64,000 bases of DNA, taken from assembly GCA_027422505.1 (NCBI GenBank), contig JAPQWV010000368.1, positions 434,001 to 498,000 of the forward strand, written 5' to 3'. How positions within the stretch are numbered: the first letter of the stretch is position 1; each line of letters begins with the position of its first letter. Source of the DNA: Craterostigma plantagineum. Lineage: Eukaryota; Streptophyta; Magnoliopsida; Lamiales; Linderniaceae. Under the pieces are notes generated by a model that made no database searches, had not been told where the DNA came from, and saw nothing but the letters and a program-made list of their open reading frames with translations. Below are positions 1 through 10,456 of this stretch, piece after piece. A program made the translations under genes and the position numbers.

Positions 1-1
1 T

Positions 2-751
2 AGTTCACCGCCACTCGACGAAACGGAAGAAGAGGAAGCCGAACGATTGAGGAAGGAAAAGGGAGACCCACGCGCTGACGAGCAAGATAAAGAAGCCGAG
101 GGGAGAACGCTGAGAGCGGAGATCGACGCCCTTCGAGCAGAAAAAAGAAAGAGAACGGCGGAACAAGTGGCCGAATGGGAGCGTATGAAAGACGAAATCC
201 GAACCTTGAAGGAACTGGCCGTCCCAAAGGTACCCCTTCCAGTACAAAGGGGATCCCCCTTTTCGGATGAAGTTTCTCAAGCCCCTTTGCCGAGTAATTT
301 TCGTTTTCCCGACATGAGCAAATACGATGGCTCGGGACCACCCGAGGATCATCTAGCAAGCTTCGAGGGTAACGCTGCGCTGTATCAATTAGGAGACGAA
401 ATCAAATGCCGGGTCTTCGCCACCACGCTGGCCCGGGGAGCTCAGCAGTGGTTTACCATGCTACCCGCAGGAGAGATCCGAAACTTCGCAGACTTTACCC
501 GTTCGTTCCTCCGACAGTTCTCGAGCAGTCGAAGAAGGCCCTGCTCTGCCGTGAACCTGTTAAACATGCGACAGGGTGATCAAGAGAACCTACGAGACTA
601 TTTAAAAAGGTTTAACAAGGTCATGATGGAGGTACCTTCAGCCACTCCCGATCTGCTGATCGGAGCCTTTCATAACGGGCTGAAGGAGGGAGATCTCTTC
701 AGGTCGTTAGTGAAGAAGTATCCGACCACCGTGGAAGAGCTGATAGTTTGA
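2..751 (+). pseudogene. gag: Retrotransposon Gag, N-terminal part, truncated by stop
   Basis: The frame is open from base 2, so the true start lies upstream. The protein begins acidic and charged, consistent with a coiled coil, then has the conserved retrotransposon gag core (residues with GPPEDHL, then W in AQQWFTMLP, then RQFSSSRRR and RDYLKRFNK). It stops at TGA 749-751, inside the conserved gag core and before the zinc-knuckle region. The same frame continues open immediately after the stop, so the TGA interrupts one long gag-pol frame. Gag would form the particle that packages the element's RNA. Confidence 0.85.
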
Positions 752-3700
752 GTAGAAAAATACGTACGGGTAGAAGAGGCACACGGCTTCAAAAAGGCAG
801 ATAAGAAGAGGGCGATAGGGACGGTGGATATCGCCCGCGAGCTAACCCGCCCACAAAACCTTAAGGAAGATAACCCCAGACGGGAGGAGCCGAGACATGT
901 CCCCGTCAACAATACCCGATGGAAAATAAGCAAAGCAAGGGCATTGGAGATGTGTGAAGGACGATATTTCTTGAAAAAGCCTTTTTCGAGTCGAGATGGA
1001 CCGAGGAATCCCGTCTCCGGAGAATACTGCGAATTTCATCGCGAATATGGCCATACCACAGAAAGTTGTCTCTACCTGAATGATGAACTCGAGAAATTGG
1101 TGGAAACCAACCCCGAGGCTCGGGCAGAATTCATAGAAGGAGGGAGAGGAAACACACCCCACAAACATCTCGGGAAAGAATTTAGAAGGGAGATGAACAG
1201 GGTACCACCCTGGGTGAATATCAGACGCCCTGAGAGATACCAAAGGCCCTCGGGACGATATCAACGATCTCCCGAGCGGAGGGAGGCCGAGCCACGGAAG
1301 GAAGCCAAAGTTGAGCGGACACGAGACGATCGCAAGCAGACCCGCGGGCGCGATCGTACACCGGAGAAATCTTACGTCCCGCCCCGTCGGATTAACATGA
1401 TATCAGGTGGACCTGCGATAGGGGACTCAAATAGGGCCCGAAAAGCTGAGGCGAGGAAGTTAGAAAACTGGGAGATAACCCCGAGGAGAATGCGGTCGGG
1501 ACCAACCATATCGTTCGGCCCGGAGGATTTCCATGGGGGAGACAACACTCATGAAGATGCCTTGGTCATTCGGGCCGAAATAGCCAATCACGATGTAGGG
1601 AGAGTGTTCGTGGATAATGGGAGCTCAGTAAACATTATATTCAAGGAGACAATGGACCAAATGGAGTTAGGAGAATATCACATGGATCTAGTAGAAACAG
1701 CTTTGTTCGGATTCACCGGACATGCCGTCGAGGCTGTGGGACTCATACGATTACCCCTGACCCTCGGGTCGGGAAAATTGAAGAAAACTAGGATCACCTC
1801 TTTCCTGGTGGTTGATATGTCCTCCTCTTACAACGCCATATTAGGCCGACCGGCCTTGAGCTCGTTCGCAGCTATAGCTTCAGCCCTTCACCAAAAAATG
1901 AAATTCCCGGTCGGAGATCAAGTGGGGGAGGTGCTCGGGGACAGAAAAGTAGCGCGCAAATGTTATGTAGAAGAAGTGAGGATTGAATTGAAATCCCTCA
2001 AGAGCCGCCGAAACGGTCAACCCCGTAATCATGGAACCTCTTTCGTCATACACACGGCTCAGGGGTTGGTCGCAGAGGAGGAAACCGAGGAGGTCATAAT
2101 TCGACCCCCATCGGGCGTGGTTAAAATAGCCAGAGACTTACCTCCCACGTTAAAGGAGGATCTCGTCACACAACTTAAAAAGAATCAGGATGTGTTCGCA
2201 TGGAGCGCGAATGAATTAACAGTTATACCCCGAGAGGTGATGGAACACCGACTGAACATCTCTCACACCCTCCGACCTGTTTTCCAGAAAAAGAGACATT
2301 TAGGCGCCCAGAAGGACGCAATAGTGAAAGAACAAGTGGGAGATCTCCTTAAGGCAGGATACATTCGAGAAATCCAATTCCCAACTTGGCTTTCAAATGT
2401 CGTTTTAGTTCCCAAGCCGGGTGGGAAATGGCGAATGTGCGTAGATTTCAGGGACTTAAACAAAGCATGCCCGAAGGACTGCTATCCCCTACCACGGATC
2501 GACCAATTGGTGGATTCTACAGCCGAACATGAACTGCTATGCTTTCTTGATGCCTTCCAAGGTTATCATCAAATTGGGTTGGCCGAAGAAGACCAACCTA
2601 AAGTCAGTTTCATTACGTCGGAGGGAACCTTTTGTTATGTGGTTATGCCATTCGGGCTTAAGAATGCGGGAGCTACGTACCAAAGGTTAATGGACCGAGT
2701 GTTTAAAGATCAGATCGGAAGAAACGTGGAGGTTTATGTAGATGACATCTTGATAAAATCCAAAGCCCAGAGCAGCTTTTCAGCAGACATTCGCGAAACC
2801 TTCTCCACAGCCCGAAGATACGGATTGAAGCTGAATCCTGCCAAATGCACGTTCGGGGTTAGATCGGGAAAGTTTCTGGGATACATGGTAACTAGATCGG
2901 GAATCGAAGCCAATCCCGATAAGGTGAAAGCCATTACAGACATGACTTCCCCGAAGACTCTCAACGACGTTCAACGATTGACGAGGAGGATCACGGCACT
3001 GTCTCGATTTATCTCGCGGTCGGCCGAGCGGAGCATGCCATTCTTCAAAGTACTAAGGAAGGTTAAGGACTTTGAGTGGACACCCGACTGTGAGAAAGCC
3101 TTTCAAGAGTTGAAGGAGTACCTGAAGGAGCTGCCAGTGTTGAACAAGCCTAAACCCGCAGAAGAACTCACGGTATATCTCTCTGCCACTCCTCGGGCAG
3201 TCAGCTCGGTTCTGGTTCGGGAAGAGGATAAAATACAGAAACCGGTCTACTTCGTTAGCCACATCTTGAAGGGAGCAGAGGCCCGATACTCTTCTCAAGA
3301 AAGACTGCTCCTAGCATTGGTGATCACGGCGCGAAAGTTAAGACCTTATTTCCTCTCACATCCGATAGTGGTGTTAACGAATAGCCCGCTGGGAACGATC
3401 GTAACTCGACCAGACATATCTGGAAGGTCGATCAAGTGGGTGACCGAGCTCGGTGAGTACGATATACAGTTCAAACCTCGAGTGGCTATTAAGGCCCAAG
3501 CCTTGGCAGACTTTATCGTCGAGATGGTAGAGGAAGGACCAGCGGAGATGTGGAAGATCTATGTGGACGGGTCCTCTTGTCAACAAGGGAATGGCGTGGG
3601 ACTTGTGATTATATCGCCCTGGGGAGAGGAAACCAGCTTGGGCGTGAGATTAGACTTCCGAGCATCTAATAATGAAGCCGAGTATGAAGCATTGCTCCTC

Positions 3701-4903
3701 GGGATGAGGACGGCGGGCAGAATGGGACTGACTCGAGTGACATTTTATTCTGATTCGCAGCTAGTGGTCCAACAAACGGAAGGAAGTTTTGCCATCAAGG
3801 AGGGAAGGTTGGTCGAGTATGCAAAGGCTTTCCAAAAGCTGAAGGAAAAATTCGAGGAATTCAAGTTAGTGCTTATTAACCGAAGGGAGAACGAGAAGGC
3901 GGACCGTCTCGCCAAATGGGCCAGCGCGCTGAACCCGCCCGAGGAAGGAGTCAGGACCGAACGAGCTCCACAAATTCATCAGATAGAAGCAAGGGAGAAA
4001 ATAGACCCCGGGGACTGGCGATATGACATCTATCGATATTTGGATGAGAAAATACTTCCAGAAGATGACATCCAGGCCCGGGTGACTCATAAGAGAGCAA
4101 GCCGCTTCACGCTGGTAGACGGAATCTTATTCAAAAGGTCTTACGCGGGCCCCCTCTTGAGGTGCCTATCCAAGGAAGAATCCGAGGAGGTTTTGGTAGA
4201 CATTCACGAAGGGACCTGCGGGAGCCACATCGGGGGGATGGCGCTAGCGCGCAAAGCTATGCTGGCAGGATTCTTCTGGCCGACTATGAAAGCAGACTCG
4301 ATCAGGACAGTGAGAGGTTGTCATCGATGCCAAAAGCATGCGAATCTACAAAGGGCCCCCGCGGAGATGATGAAGGCGATCGTGTCATCGTGCCCGTTCG
4401 ACCAATGGGGTTTAGATATAGTCGGCCCGTTCGAAGGAAACGCTACGCAGAAAAGATTCCTCCTGGTATCTGTTGACTATTTCTCCAAATGGGTTGAAGC
4501 TGAAGCATTGGTTCGAATTACGGAAGCAGCAGTCATCTCCTTTCTCTGGAAAAATATACTATGCCGATTTGGCATCCCGCGAAGGCTGATAAGCGACAAC
4601 GGAAGACAATTCAGTGGTCGCAAGTTAAAAGAGTGGTGCGCCGGTTATGGAATCGAGCAAGCATTCACCTCAGTGGCCCATCCTCAGAGCAATGGCCAAG
4701 TGGAGGTAACGAATCGGACCCCTGTGCAGGCATTAAAAGTGCAGTTGGATGGGTTGAAGAGAGCCTGGTACAATGAATTGCAAAGCGTGCTCTGGTCCTA
4801 TAGAACGACACCCCGGGTAGGAACCCGAGAGACCCCATTCAGCTTAGTATACGGAAGTGAAGCGGTGTTGCCAGTTGAAGTATGGCAAGGAAGTGCTCGG
4901 TGA
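752..4903 (+). pseudogene. pol: Retrotransposon gag C-terminus plus Pol (PR-RT-RH-aRH-IN)
   Basis: One open frame downstream of the gag TGA, counted here from base 752. It starts with the rest of Gag, including a CCHC-like knuckle (YCEFHREYGHTTESC at about 1027). Protease: VDNGSSVNIIF with its Asp at residue 288. Reverse transcriptase: FLDAFQGYHQI, MPFGLKNAGATYQ and catalytic YVDD at 662-665. A first RNase H follows, then a second one with YVDGSS (Asp 939), NNEAEYEAL and YSDSQL, the dual arrangement typical of Tat elements. Integrase: HHCC zinc domain (His 1152 to CHRC near 1190) and DDE residues D1222, D1282 and E1318 (D-x35-E). The frame ends at 4903, before the integrase C-terminus, because of a one-base frameshift near 4900. 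No ATG needs to be assumed, as Pol would be made as a Gag-Pol fusion. Confidence 0.9.
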
Positions 4904-5241
4904 TGGGATATTCAGAAGAAGAGAACAACCGACTCCGAGCAGATGAACTTGACTTGATCGAGGAAGAAAGGGAGAAGGCCGCTGTGAAGATGGCAGCATA
5001 CCAAAGAATGATTACTCGCGCGTATAATCGAAAGGTATGCCTGAAAAGGTTTGAAGAAGGTGACCTCGTCATGAAGGAGATACAACATAAAGGGGAGAGG
5101 GGGAAGCTCGACCCGAAGTATGAAGGACCTTACAAGGTAATCAGGAAGATTGGAGAAGCCGCTTATTATCTAGAAGACATGGAAGGGAAGAAGCTGGAGA
5201 GACCGCACAATGCTCGACACTTAAGGAGATATTATCCATAA
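4882..5241 (+). pseudogene. Integrase C-terminal domain, out of frame with Pol
   Basis: This stretch lies in another frame and overlaps the last codons of the Pol frame. It encodes the expected remainder of a plant gypsy integrase: EEENNRLRADELDLIEEE, a coiled AYQRMITRAYNRKV segment and a GPY/F-like module (GDLVMKEI, KLDPKYEGPYKV, AYYLEDMEGK). The element has no chromodomain, as expected for Tat. The split is best explained by loss of a single base in the short G run near 4898-4900. Everything needed is present, only the frame is broken. Confidence 0.85.
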
Positions 5242-5439
5242 AAGGCCGAGCACCTATCTTACTACATTACACGTTATTTGTTTTGCTTTTCAATTTGTGC
5301 AATTCTGTTATTTGCGTTGCTTTTCAATTCGCGTAATTCTGTTTGGTTGCTTATTCTCGAACATGTCATGGGAATGAGGATTATCTGTTTTTCTTGCAAA
5401 ATAAGTCAAGATCTGGGACACAACAAGTTTGATTTCACT

Positions 5440-6010
5440 GAACGAAAATTCTCCATCGAGAAAGATCTCGATCAAGACCTTGTGTGAAAACAAGGTTAGC
5501 GAAAATTCTCCATCGAGAAAGATCTCGATCAAGGCCTTGTATGAAAACGAGGTTAAACGAAAATTCTCCATCGAGAAAGATCTCGATCAAGGCCTTGTAT
5601 GAAAACGAGGTTAAACGAAAATTCTCCATCGAGAAAGATCTCGATCAAGGCCTTGTATGAAAACGAGGTTAAACGAAAATTCTCCATCGAGAAAGATCTC
5701 GATCAAGGCCTTGTATGAAAACGAGGTTAAACGAAAATTCTCCATCGAGAAAGATCTCGATCAAGGCCTTGTATGAAAACGAGGTTAAACGAAAATTCTC
5801 CATCGAGAAAGATCTCGATCAAGGCCTTGTATGAAAACGAGGTTAAACGAAAATTCTCCATCGAGAAAGATCTCGATCAAGGCCTTGTATGGAAACGAGG
5901 TTAAACGAAAATTCTCCATCGAGAAAGATCTCGATCAAGGCCTTGTTTGAAAATGAGGTTAAATGAAAATTCTCCATCGGGAAGGAGCTCGATCAAGGCA
6001 ATAGACAAAA
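5440..6010. repeat. 58-bp minisatellite inside the retrotransposon, about 10 copies
   Basis: The start of the CTCCATCGAGAAAGATCTCG motif recurs at 5451, 5508, 5566, 5624, 5682, 5740, 5798, 5856, 5914 and 5972, so the period is 58 bp (first step 57). The central copies are nearly identical while the outer ones diverge (GTGTGAAAACAAGG at the left, GGGAAGGAGCTC at the right), the usual sign of homogenisation by unequal crossing over. Each unit contains the dyad CGAGAAAGATCTCG. Since 58 is not a multiple of three, reading frames rotate through the array, so it is not a protein repeat. Its position between pol and the antisense genes matches the amplified repeat described in Retand elements. Confidence 0.95.
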
Positions 6011-6190
6011 GCAAGATTAGCGGAAGATTCCCCTTAAGAAGAAATCTGAATGAAAAACAAAATTAACATTGCAAAGAAAGGAGAAACGACTAAGAATGCT
6101 GAAAAATGAAAATAACGAAGACTGACAAAATCTCTCGACCCACAGAGTCAGAAAAAGAAAGACACATAATGAAAATAAAATACAAGAAAT

Positions 6191-6496
6191 TCACGGCCTA
6201 GGCCCCCGAGCATAAGGAGTGCCTAAATGCCTCATACGAGAAGGGGTAAAAGCTCTTTGAACGCCAGGAGTTTTTCGCTGTCGTGCTCCCAAAATCCCAC
6301 TCGGGGAAGGAGAAAAAGCTCGCCGTAAGTGCCTTGTGACTCTTGCTCGGGTCCCTTCAGGGCCAAATCCCGAGCGAAGTTCTTCGATTTCAGCTTGGAA
6401 ATTAGCTAAGGACATTTTCAATCTAGCAATCTCCCGATCTTTTTCACTCAAAAAGGTAGTTAATCGGGTGCAAGCATCCTCGTAGTATTTAAGCAA
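6191..6496 (-). CDS. Antisense ORF of retrotransposon, coiled-coil, unknown function
   Basis: A 101-residue antisense frame. Its N-terminal half looks like a coiled coil (CTRLTTFLSEKDREIARLKM, then FQAEIEELRS) and the C-terminal half is basic and proline/arginine rich. It may be a 3' exon of the larger antisense gene rather than a separate protein, because coiled-coil segments of the same style occur at 7608-8834. Tat elements are known to carry antisense ORFs of unknown role. I do not recognise a domain. Confidence 0.4.
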   Translation of the reverse strand: MLKYYEDACTRLTTFLSEKDREIARLKMSLANFQAEIEELRSGFGPEGTRARVTRHLRRAFSPSPSGILGARQRKTPGVQRAFTPSRMRHLGTPYARGPRP

Positions 6497-6558
6497 ATCA
6501 CGTTGTTGGGTGTAGCGCCGAAGCCCCTCGCAAGAGAGTGAATAGGACTAATTGGAAG

Positions 6559-7035
6559 TCAGGAAAAAATAGAGTAAGAGATGAACCAAAAGGTGAAGAT
6601 GAACCAAAATAGAGTAAGAGATGAACCAAAAATAGAGTAAGAGATGAACCCCTCGCTTAAAGCCCACCAATCCCAAAAATCCGAGTCCGAAAACCTCGCC
6701 AGACGTCGCTTCTCATCAGGCTCCAAAAAACCCTCCATAACTTGACGGGAGGAGGTACCATCGGCCTCCAAAAGAAAACGAGGGGTTGGGTAAAATCTTT
6801 CCGAAGAGGGGACCGCAAGGACCTGTCCTTCCCGGTGCGGAAAGTCCGCGTTCTCGTTTGGAGCAAAACCCGCCGCCTCCTCCCATAAATCCCAAAGAGA
6901 GCGGGGCGGAAGATCTGAAAGAGGGTTCCTCCTAAGTTGAGAGCGCGCCGTCCTTGAGGACATTAGCAAGCTGGGCAAAATAGGCGGAGTATGGAAGGTG
7001 AGGAAAAAACGAGGGGGTAAGCTGTGAAAAAACAA
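6559..7035 (-). CDS. Antisense ORF of retrotransposon, unknown
   Basis: A 158-residue antisense frame rich in Pro, Arg and Trp near the centre (PPRSLWDLWEEAAGFAPNEN), ending in a low-complexity Phe/Ser tail produced by a short direct repeat. That repeat is three copies of a roughly 21-24 bp motif (AGAGTAAGAGATGAACC) at 6571-6650. The internal Met at SSRTARSQLRR could be the real start. It could be an exon of the same antisense transcription unit as the ORFs at 7608-9813. No family recognised. Confidence 0.35.
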   Translation of the reverse strand: MFFHSLPPRFFLTFHTPPILPSLLMSSRTARSQLRRNPLSDLPPRSLWDLWEEAAGFAPNENADFPHREGQVLAVPSSERFYPTPRFLLEADGTSSRQVMEGFLEPDEKRRLARFSDSDFWDWWALSEGFISYSIFGSSLTLFWFIFTFWFISYSIFS

Positions 7036-7607
7036 GATGGATAGAGGAAATAACCTGAAGGAAATAGGTTTAATAAAGTCTTGAGAAGAGAAGAAGGATT
7101 AACCAAAGCCGATTTTATAAGGAAGATAAGTCCATATAAGGCGGACAGTTACAAGGATTGGGTCTTGAAAGAATTCAAAAGTTTAGACGAAAGAACAGGG
7201 AATGCGGGGGTAAAGTGAACCGTTGGCTAACGTCTTAAAAAATGCTTGAGCAAATAACGGGATACCGAAGACGGTGCCCGAGAAGAACAAGGACAATGCG
7301 ACTATGAGGCTGCTCGGCAGAACATCAACGCGAGGAAGATTCTGGATTATATGGCACCTTCACCTTATAAGTGGAAGAAAGTGGAGAAAAGGAAAAAACG
7401 AGGAAGATTTATAAATGCACGTGGGAAAGATTTTGGTACAGAATCTAGGGATAACGGAAACAAATACGATAAGCCGAGTGAAAACATTTGATTAATATAA
7501 TAGAGTCAGAAAAGGAAGGACATATTACAATATTGTTCAAAAAAGAAACATAGTAGCAAAGCTTACAAAACAAAAGGAAAATAATTCAGGATAACAGAGG
7601 AAAACTT

Positions 7608-9013
7608 TTACGGGGGAGCGGCCGAACTGGCCTGATTTAACTCCCCGACACCAACTTCCATATCAGCAACTACCGACCCGACCACTGCGGCGAGATGCTC
7701 TTCTTCCTGTGGAGTAGCTTTAGGAACCTCCTCGGCCGCTTCGCTCGGGATCATCTGCTCGGGCGCAGGTGGAGGATCCTCGGCAACGGGTTCAGAGACC
7801 TTCTCAGAAGGTTCTGGAGCGTCCTCGTTCTCCTCACTAGAAGGAGTGGATATCATTTCCTCCAAGGCGGCGTTGGTGGAAGTTCCTCGAGCTATGGGGT
7901 CAGGTGGGTACCCTCCCGGGGGGCACTCAACAAGAGCCCGATCGACGTCTAGCCAATCGAGCTTCCATTTATAGCCTATACCAGCCACCCGAAGCTGGTG
8001 AACACATTCCCAAAAACCGTGATGGAAATACTCGACCACCTGCTTCCCGTAGGAAGTTCGGGGCAAGTAATCCCGAGCGAGGCTTTCCTCCAACTCGCGG
8101 AAATTGTTCTCCGCCTCCTCCCGAGCCTTTTTCTCTTTGAGCAGGTCCTTCTTTACCTTCTCTGACCCTGTGCGAGCTTCTCTAGACACCTTCTTCAACT
8201 CCTCCTCTTTCTTTTTAAGCTCCTCTTGAAGTTGAGCTATCTCCTCCTTCAGCTTCGCCTCAGACTGCGTGAGCTCGATACAATCCTCATGCATAAAAAG
8301 CATCCTTTCCAAGGCTTCAGCGGCGCAGGCAAAGCCCTGGCATAGAGACACCAAAAAATAAAAGAAGAGAAGAAAGAGAAAGGAAAAAAGAGGGGAAGAG
8401 GGGAAAAACCATACCTGACCCATATGTTGGGCAAAGAGTGGGAAAAACTCTCGGGGTTGTAACTCTGACAGATGTGTGCGGTTAGCCTCCGAACGAAAAC
8501 CCCTCATAAATTCCACGCAATGAGCCCCGCGAGGGCGATGAAAGTAATCGGGCTGCTCGACGGGATCGCCGGAAGAAGGAGAGCCCTCGCCAACGTCCGC
8601 ACTCGCCTTAGAACTAGCTTTGGTCTTCTTGCTGGAAGGATTGGTAGATGATGCAGGCGCCTTCCTCTTCGGGGCCACTTTCGGCGACCCCGAGGAGCTA
8701 GTAGTAGCTTTACCCTTGCCCTTATTCAGGGCCCGAGTGACAGAAGCGGAGGGAGGCGCTTGGGAAGGATCACCCTTCTTCATCTGCTCCGAAATCTTGA
8801 GTAAATCAGCAAGATCCATGCGTGAATCTAGCATGAGGAAGAGAAAAATATCGTCAGGAGTAGAAAGGGCAAGAAAGAGAATTTAGAAAATATACCTAAG
8901 TCTTCTACTATCGCCCCTTTTGAGCAAAAGTTGAAATGACAGAGTAGATCGTCCTTTACGAGCTCGGGAGCACTGAACTTACGAGACCCGAGAGCCCTTT
9001 GGAAGGCTTCCAT
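7608..9013 (-). CDS. C-terminal part of the antisense gene, coiled coil, contains introns
   Basis: Reading on the minus strand, a first segment from 9013 (MEAFQRALGSRKF, ELVKDDLLCHFNF) runs to a donor-like AG|GTATAT near 8897, and an acceptor-like TAG near 8822 leads into a second segment (MDLADLLKISEQMKKGD) ending at 7608. Inside the second segment there is a clear intron, 8414 down to 8337: donor CAG|GTATGG, a pyrimidine-rich tract, acceptor GCCAG|G, 78 nt and so frame neutral. The protein is Lys/Ser rich, then has a long coiled coil (about 100 residues of the KEEIAQLQEELKKKEEELKK type) and an acidic Pro/Glu tail. This layout follows the putative gypsy-type transposon domain upstream on the same strand. 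Function unknown. Confidence 0.6.
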
Positions 9014-9015
9014 CT

Positions 9016-9813
9016 CTAACTCGGAGACAGGAGGAAGGGGGAAGAAATAGACACTGCCTTAGGCCAGTGGAAAACAGTGTCGTTTTCGGGGCTACCCTCA
9101 GGAGACCGAACATAGAAAAATTTACTCATCCACCCTTTATGAGAAGTAGGATTCCCGAGGAGGAATTCCTCGGAGGCGGTGGAAGAGAAAAAGAATTTAC
9201 CCGGCTCCTTTTGGTTTATCTTGAGAAAGGACAAAAGAAGAGAGAGGGAGAATGGGATACGGAAGTACCCGATGAGGATAGACACGGAAAGAAGGAGGCT
9301 GTAAGAATTGGGAGTAAGTTGACTCGGGGATATTTGGAAATGATTACAGAGATCGGCTAAGAACTGGGGAAGGGGTAGACGGAGACCCATGTCGAGCTGA
9401 TCAAGGAAAAAGGTGCGGAAGCCCTCGGGAGGCCCGCTAGCTACCTCCCGAGGACCGGGGATTCTGACTTCAAAATCAGGAGTTAGACCAGCCCGATCAA
9501 CGATGATCGGGATATGTGATGCGCGAAGAGCAGACACGTTCACTTCGTGCCAAGGAAGCTTAATGCGCTCACGAAACTTTTCCATTTGAGAAGCCCAAGC
9601 AGTTAAAGCTTGAAGATGCTCCTTTTTGCTGGAGTATCCTTTAATCTGGGGCGGATGGAAAATATCCAGGTCAGGGAAATCGCTTAGGGTTTGAACCGCG
9701 TCTAGAAAGGAACCTAAGAAATCAAAAGAAGGGGAGAATCTGGGAAAATTCTGATCCAAAGGAGAAGGGGGACGGTAACGAGAAACACCGCTCGTAATAA
9801 AGGGACGCATCAA
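9016..9813 (-). CDS. Antisense protein with putative gypsy-type transposon domain (PF04195-like)
   Basis: A 265-residue antisense frame. The segment PPEGFRTFFLDQLDMGLRLP followed by PQFLADLCNHFQISPSQLTPNSY matches the hallmark of the plant family listed in Pfam as putative gypsy-type transposon (Transposase_28): an aromatic region, GLRLPL, then L-x-P-x-QL-x-PN. A hydrophobic stretch and a GWMSKFFYVR motif follow. The end of the frame (residues after FHWPKA) is out of register with the continuation at 9013 by one base, so this copy either has a small indel near 9055 or uses a splice there. It is the 5' part of the antisense gene that ends at 7608. Confidence 0.65.
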   Translation of the reverse strand: MMRPFITSGVSRYRPPSPLDQNFPRFSPSFDFLGSFLDAVQTLSDFPDLDIFHPPQIKGYSSKKEHLQALTAWASQMEKFRERIKLPWHEVNVSALRASHIPIIVDRAGLTPDFEVRIPGPREVASGPPEGFRTFFLDQLDMGLRLPLPQFLADLCNHFQISPSQLTPNSYSLLLSVSILIGYFRIPFSLSLLLSFLKINQKEPGKFFFSSTASEEFLLGNPTSHKGWMSKFFYVRSPEGSPENDTVFHWPKAVSISSPFLLSPS

Positions 9814-10456
9814 CCCTAGGGAGGCCTAAACAGTCAAAGGCGAAAACAAAAAGGGTCGAATAAGAGACGAAAATAAGAACTGTGATTCGTGCTTGAAAAT
9901 CGGAAAACCCAGAAACAAAGAGAAAAAGGCAAAATAAGACCAGGGTTAACGAAATGAAAGAGAGAGAGAGAAGAGAAACTTACCAGTTGATGATGACGAA
10001 GAACGCGAAGAGTCTGAAGAGTAAGACGCCCAGGGAAGAGAAAACTGCCGCACCTTCGAAGATTCCGGGAAGAAAGACGGAAAAGAGGGATAGGGAGAGT
10101 TTAAAAAGAGATGACGATGAAAAGTGTAAATAAAACTTGGGGGAAAAGAGGAAGAGGAAAAGAAAGAAGAGAAGGGGAAGTGTTGGGCTGGCGATGATGG
10201 ACACGTGGAGATCGATCTGACATCGATGTGATAGGGCGGCCGATTTCCCGCCCAAAGGACATCGCGTGGGAACAGATCCCGAGGTTAAAATAAGGGACGA
10301 AAGATGAGTATGCCCGAACGATTGGGAAGAGAAATAGATGATAGCCCGAGAAGCCTCAACGAGAAGAATGAGGAAACAAGTAGGCTAGTTATTTTACCGA
10401 TAGCTTACGCCCAAAACTCATTACACTCGCTTTGGACTATTTTTGGGGGGGACTAT
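9814..10456. other. Retrotransposon 3' untranslated region with polypurine tract
   Basis: No convincing coding sequence. The segment upstream of the antisense gene's start is purine rich on the plus strand. A run of seven G followed by A at 10445-10452, four bases before the LTR, is the polypurine tract that primes plus-strand DNA synthesis. The antisense gene's promoter should lie here or in the LTR, but I cannot point to one. Confidence 0.6.

Noticed and set aside
749..751. TGA as programmed readthrough between gag and pol
   Set aside because: Position is inside the gag core rather than at the gag-pol border and the next codon is not a known readthrough context; mutation is simpler.
5308..5629. 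Antisense ORFs across the 58-bp array
   Set aside because: They only read through the minisatellite; 58 is not divisible by three, so the peptide repeats by chance.
5440..6010. CRISPR-like look of repeats
   Set aside because: Repeats are contiguous with no unique spacers and the genome is a plant.
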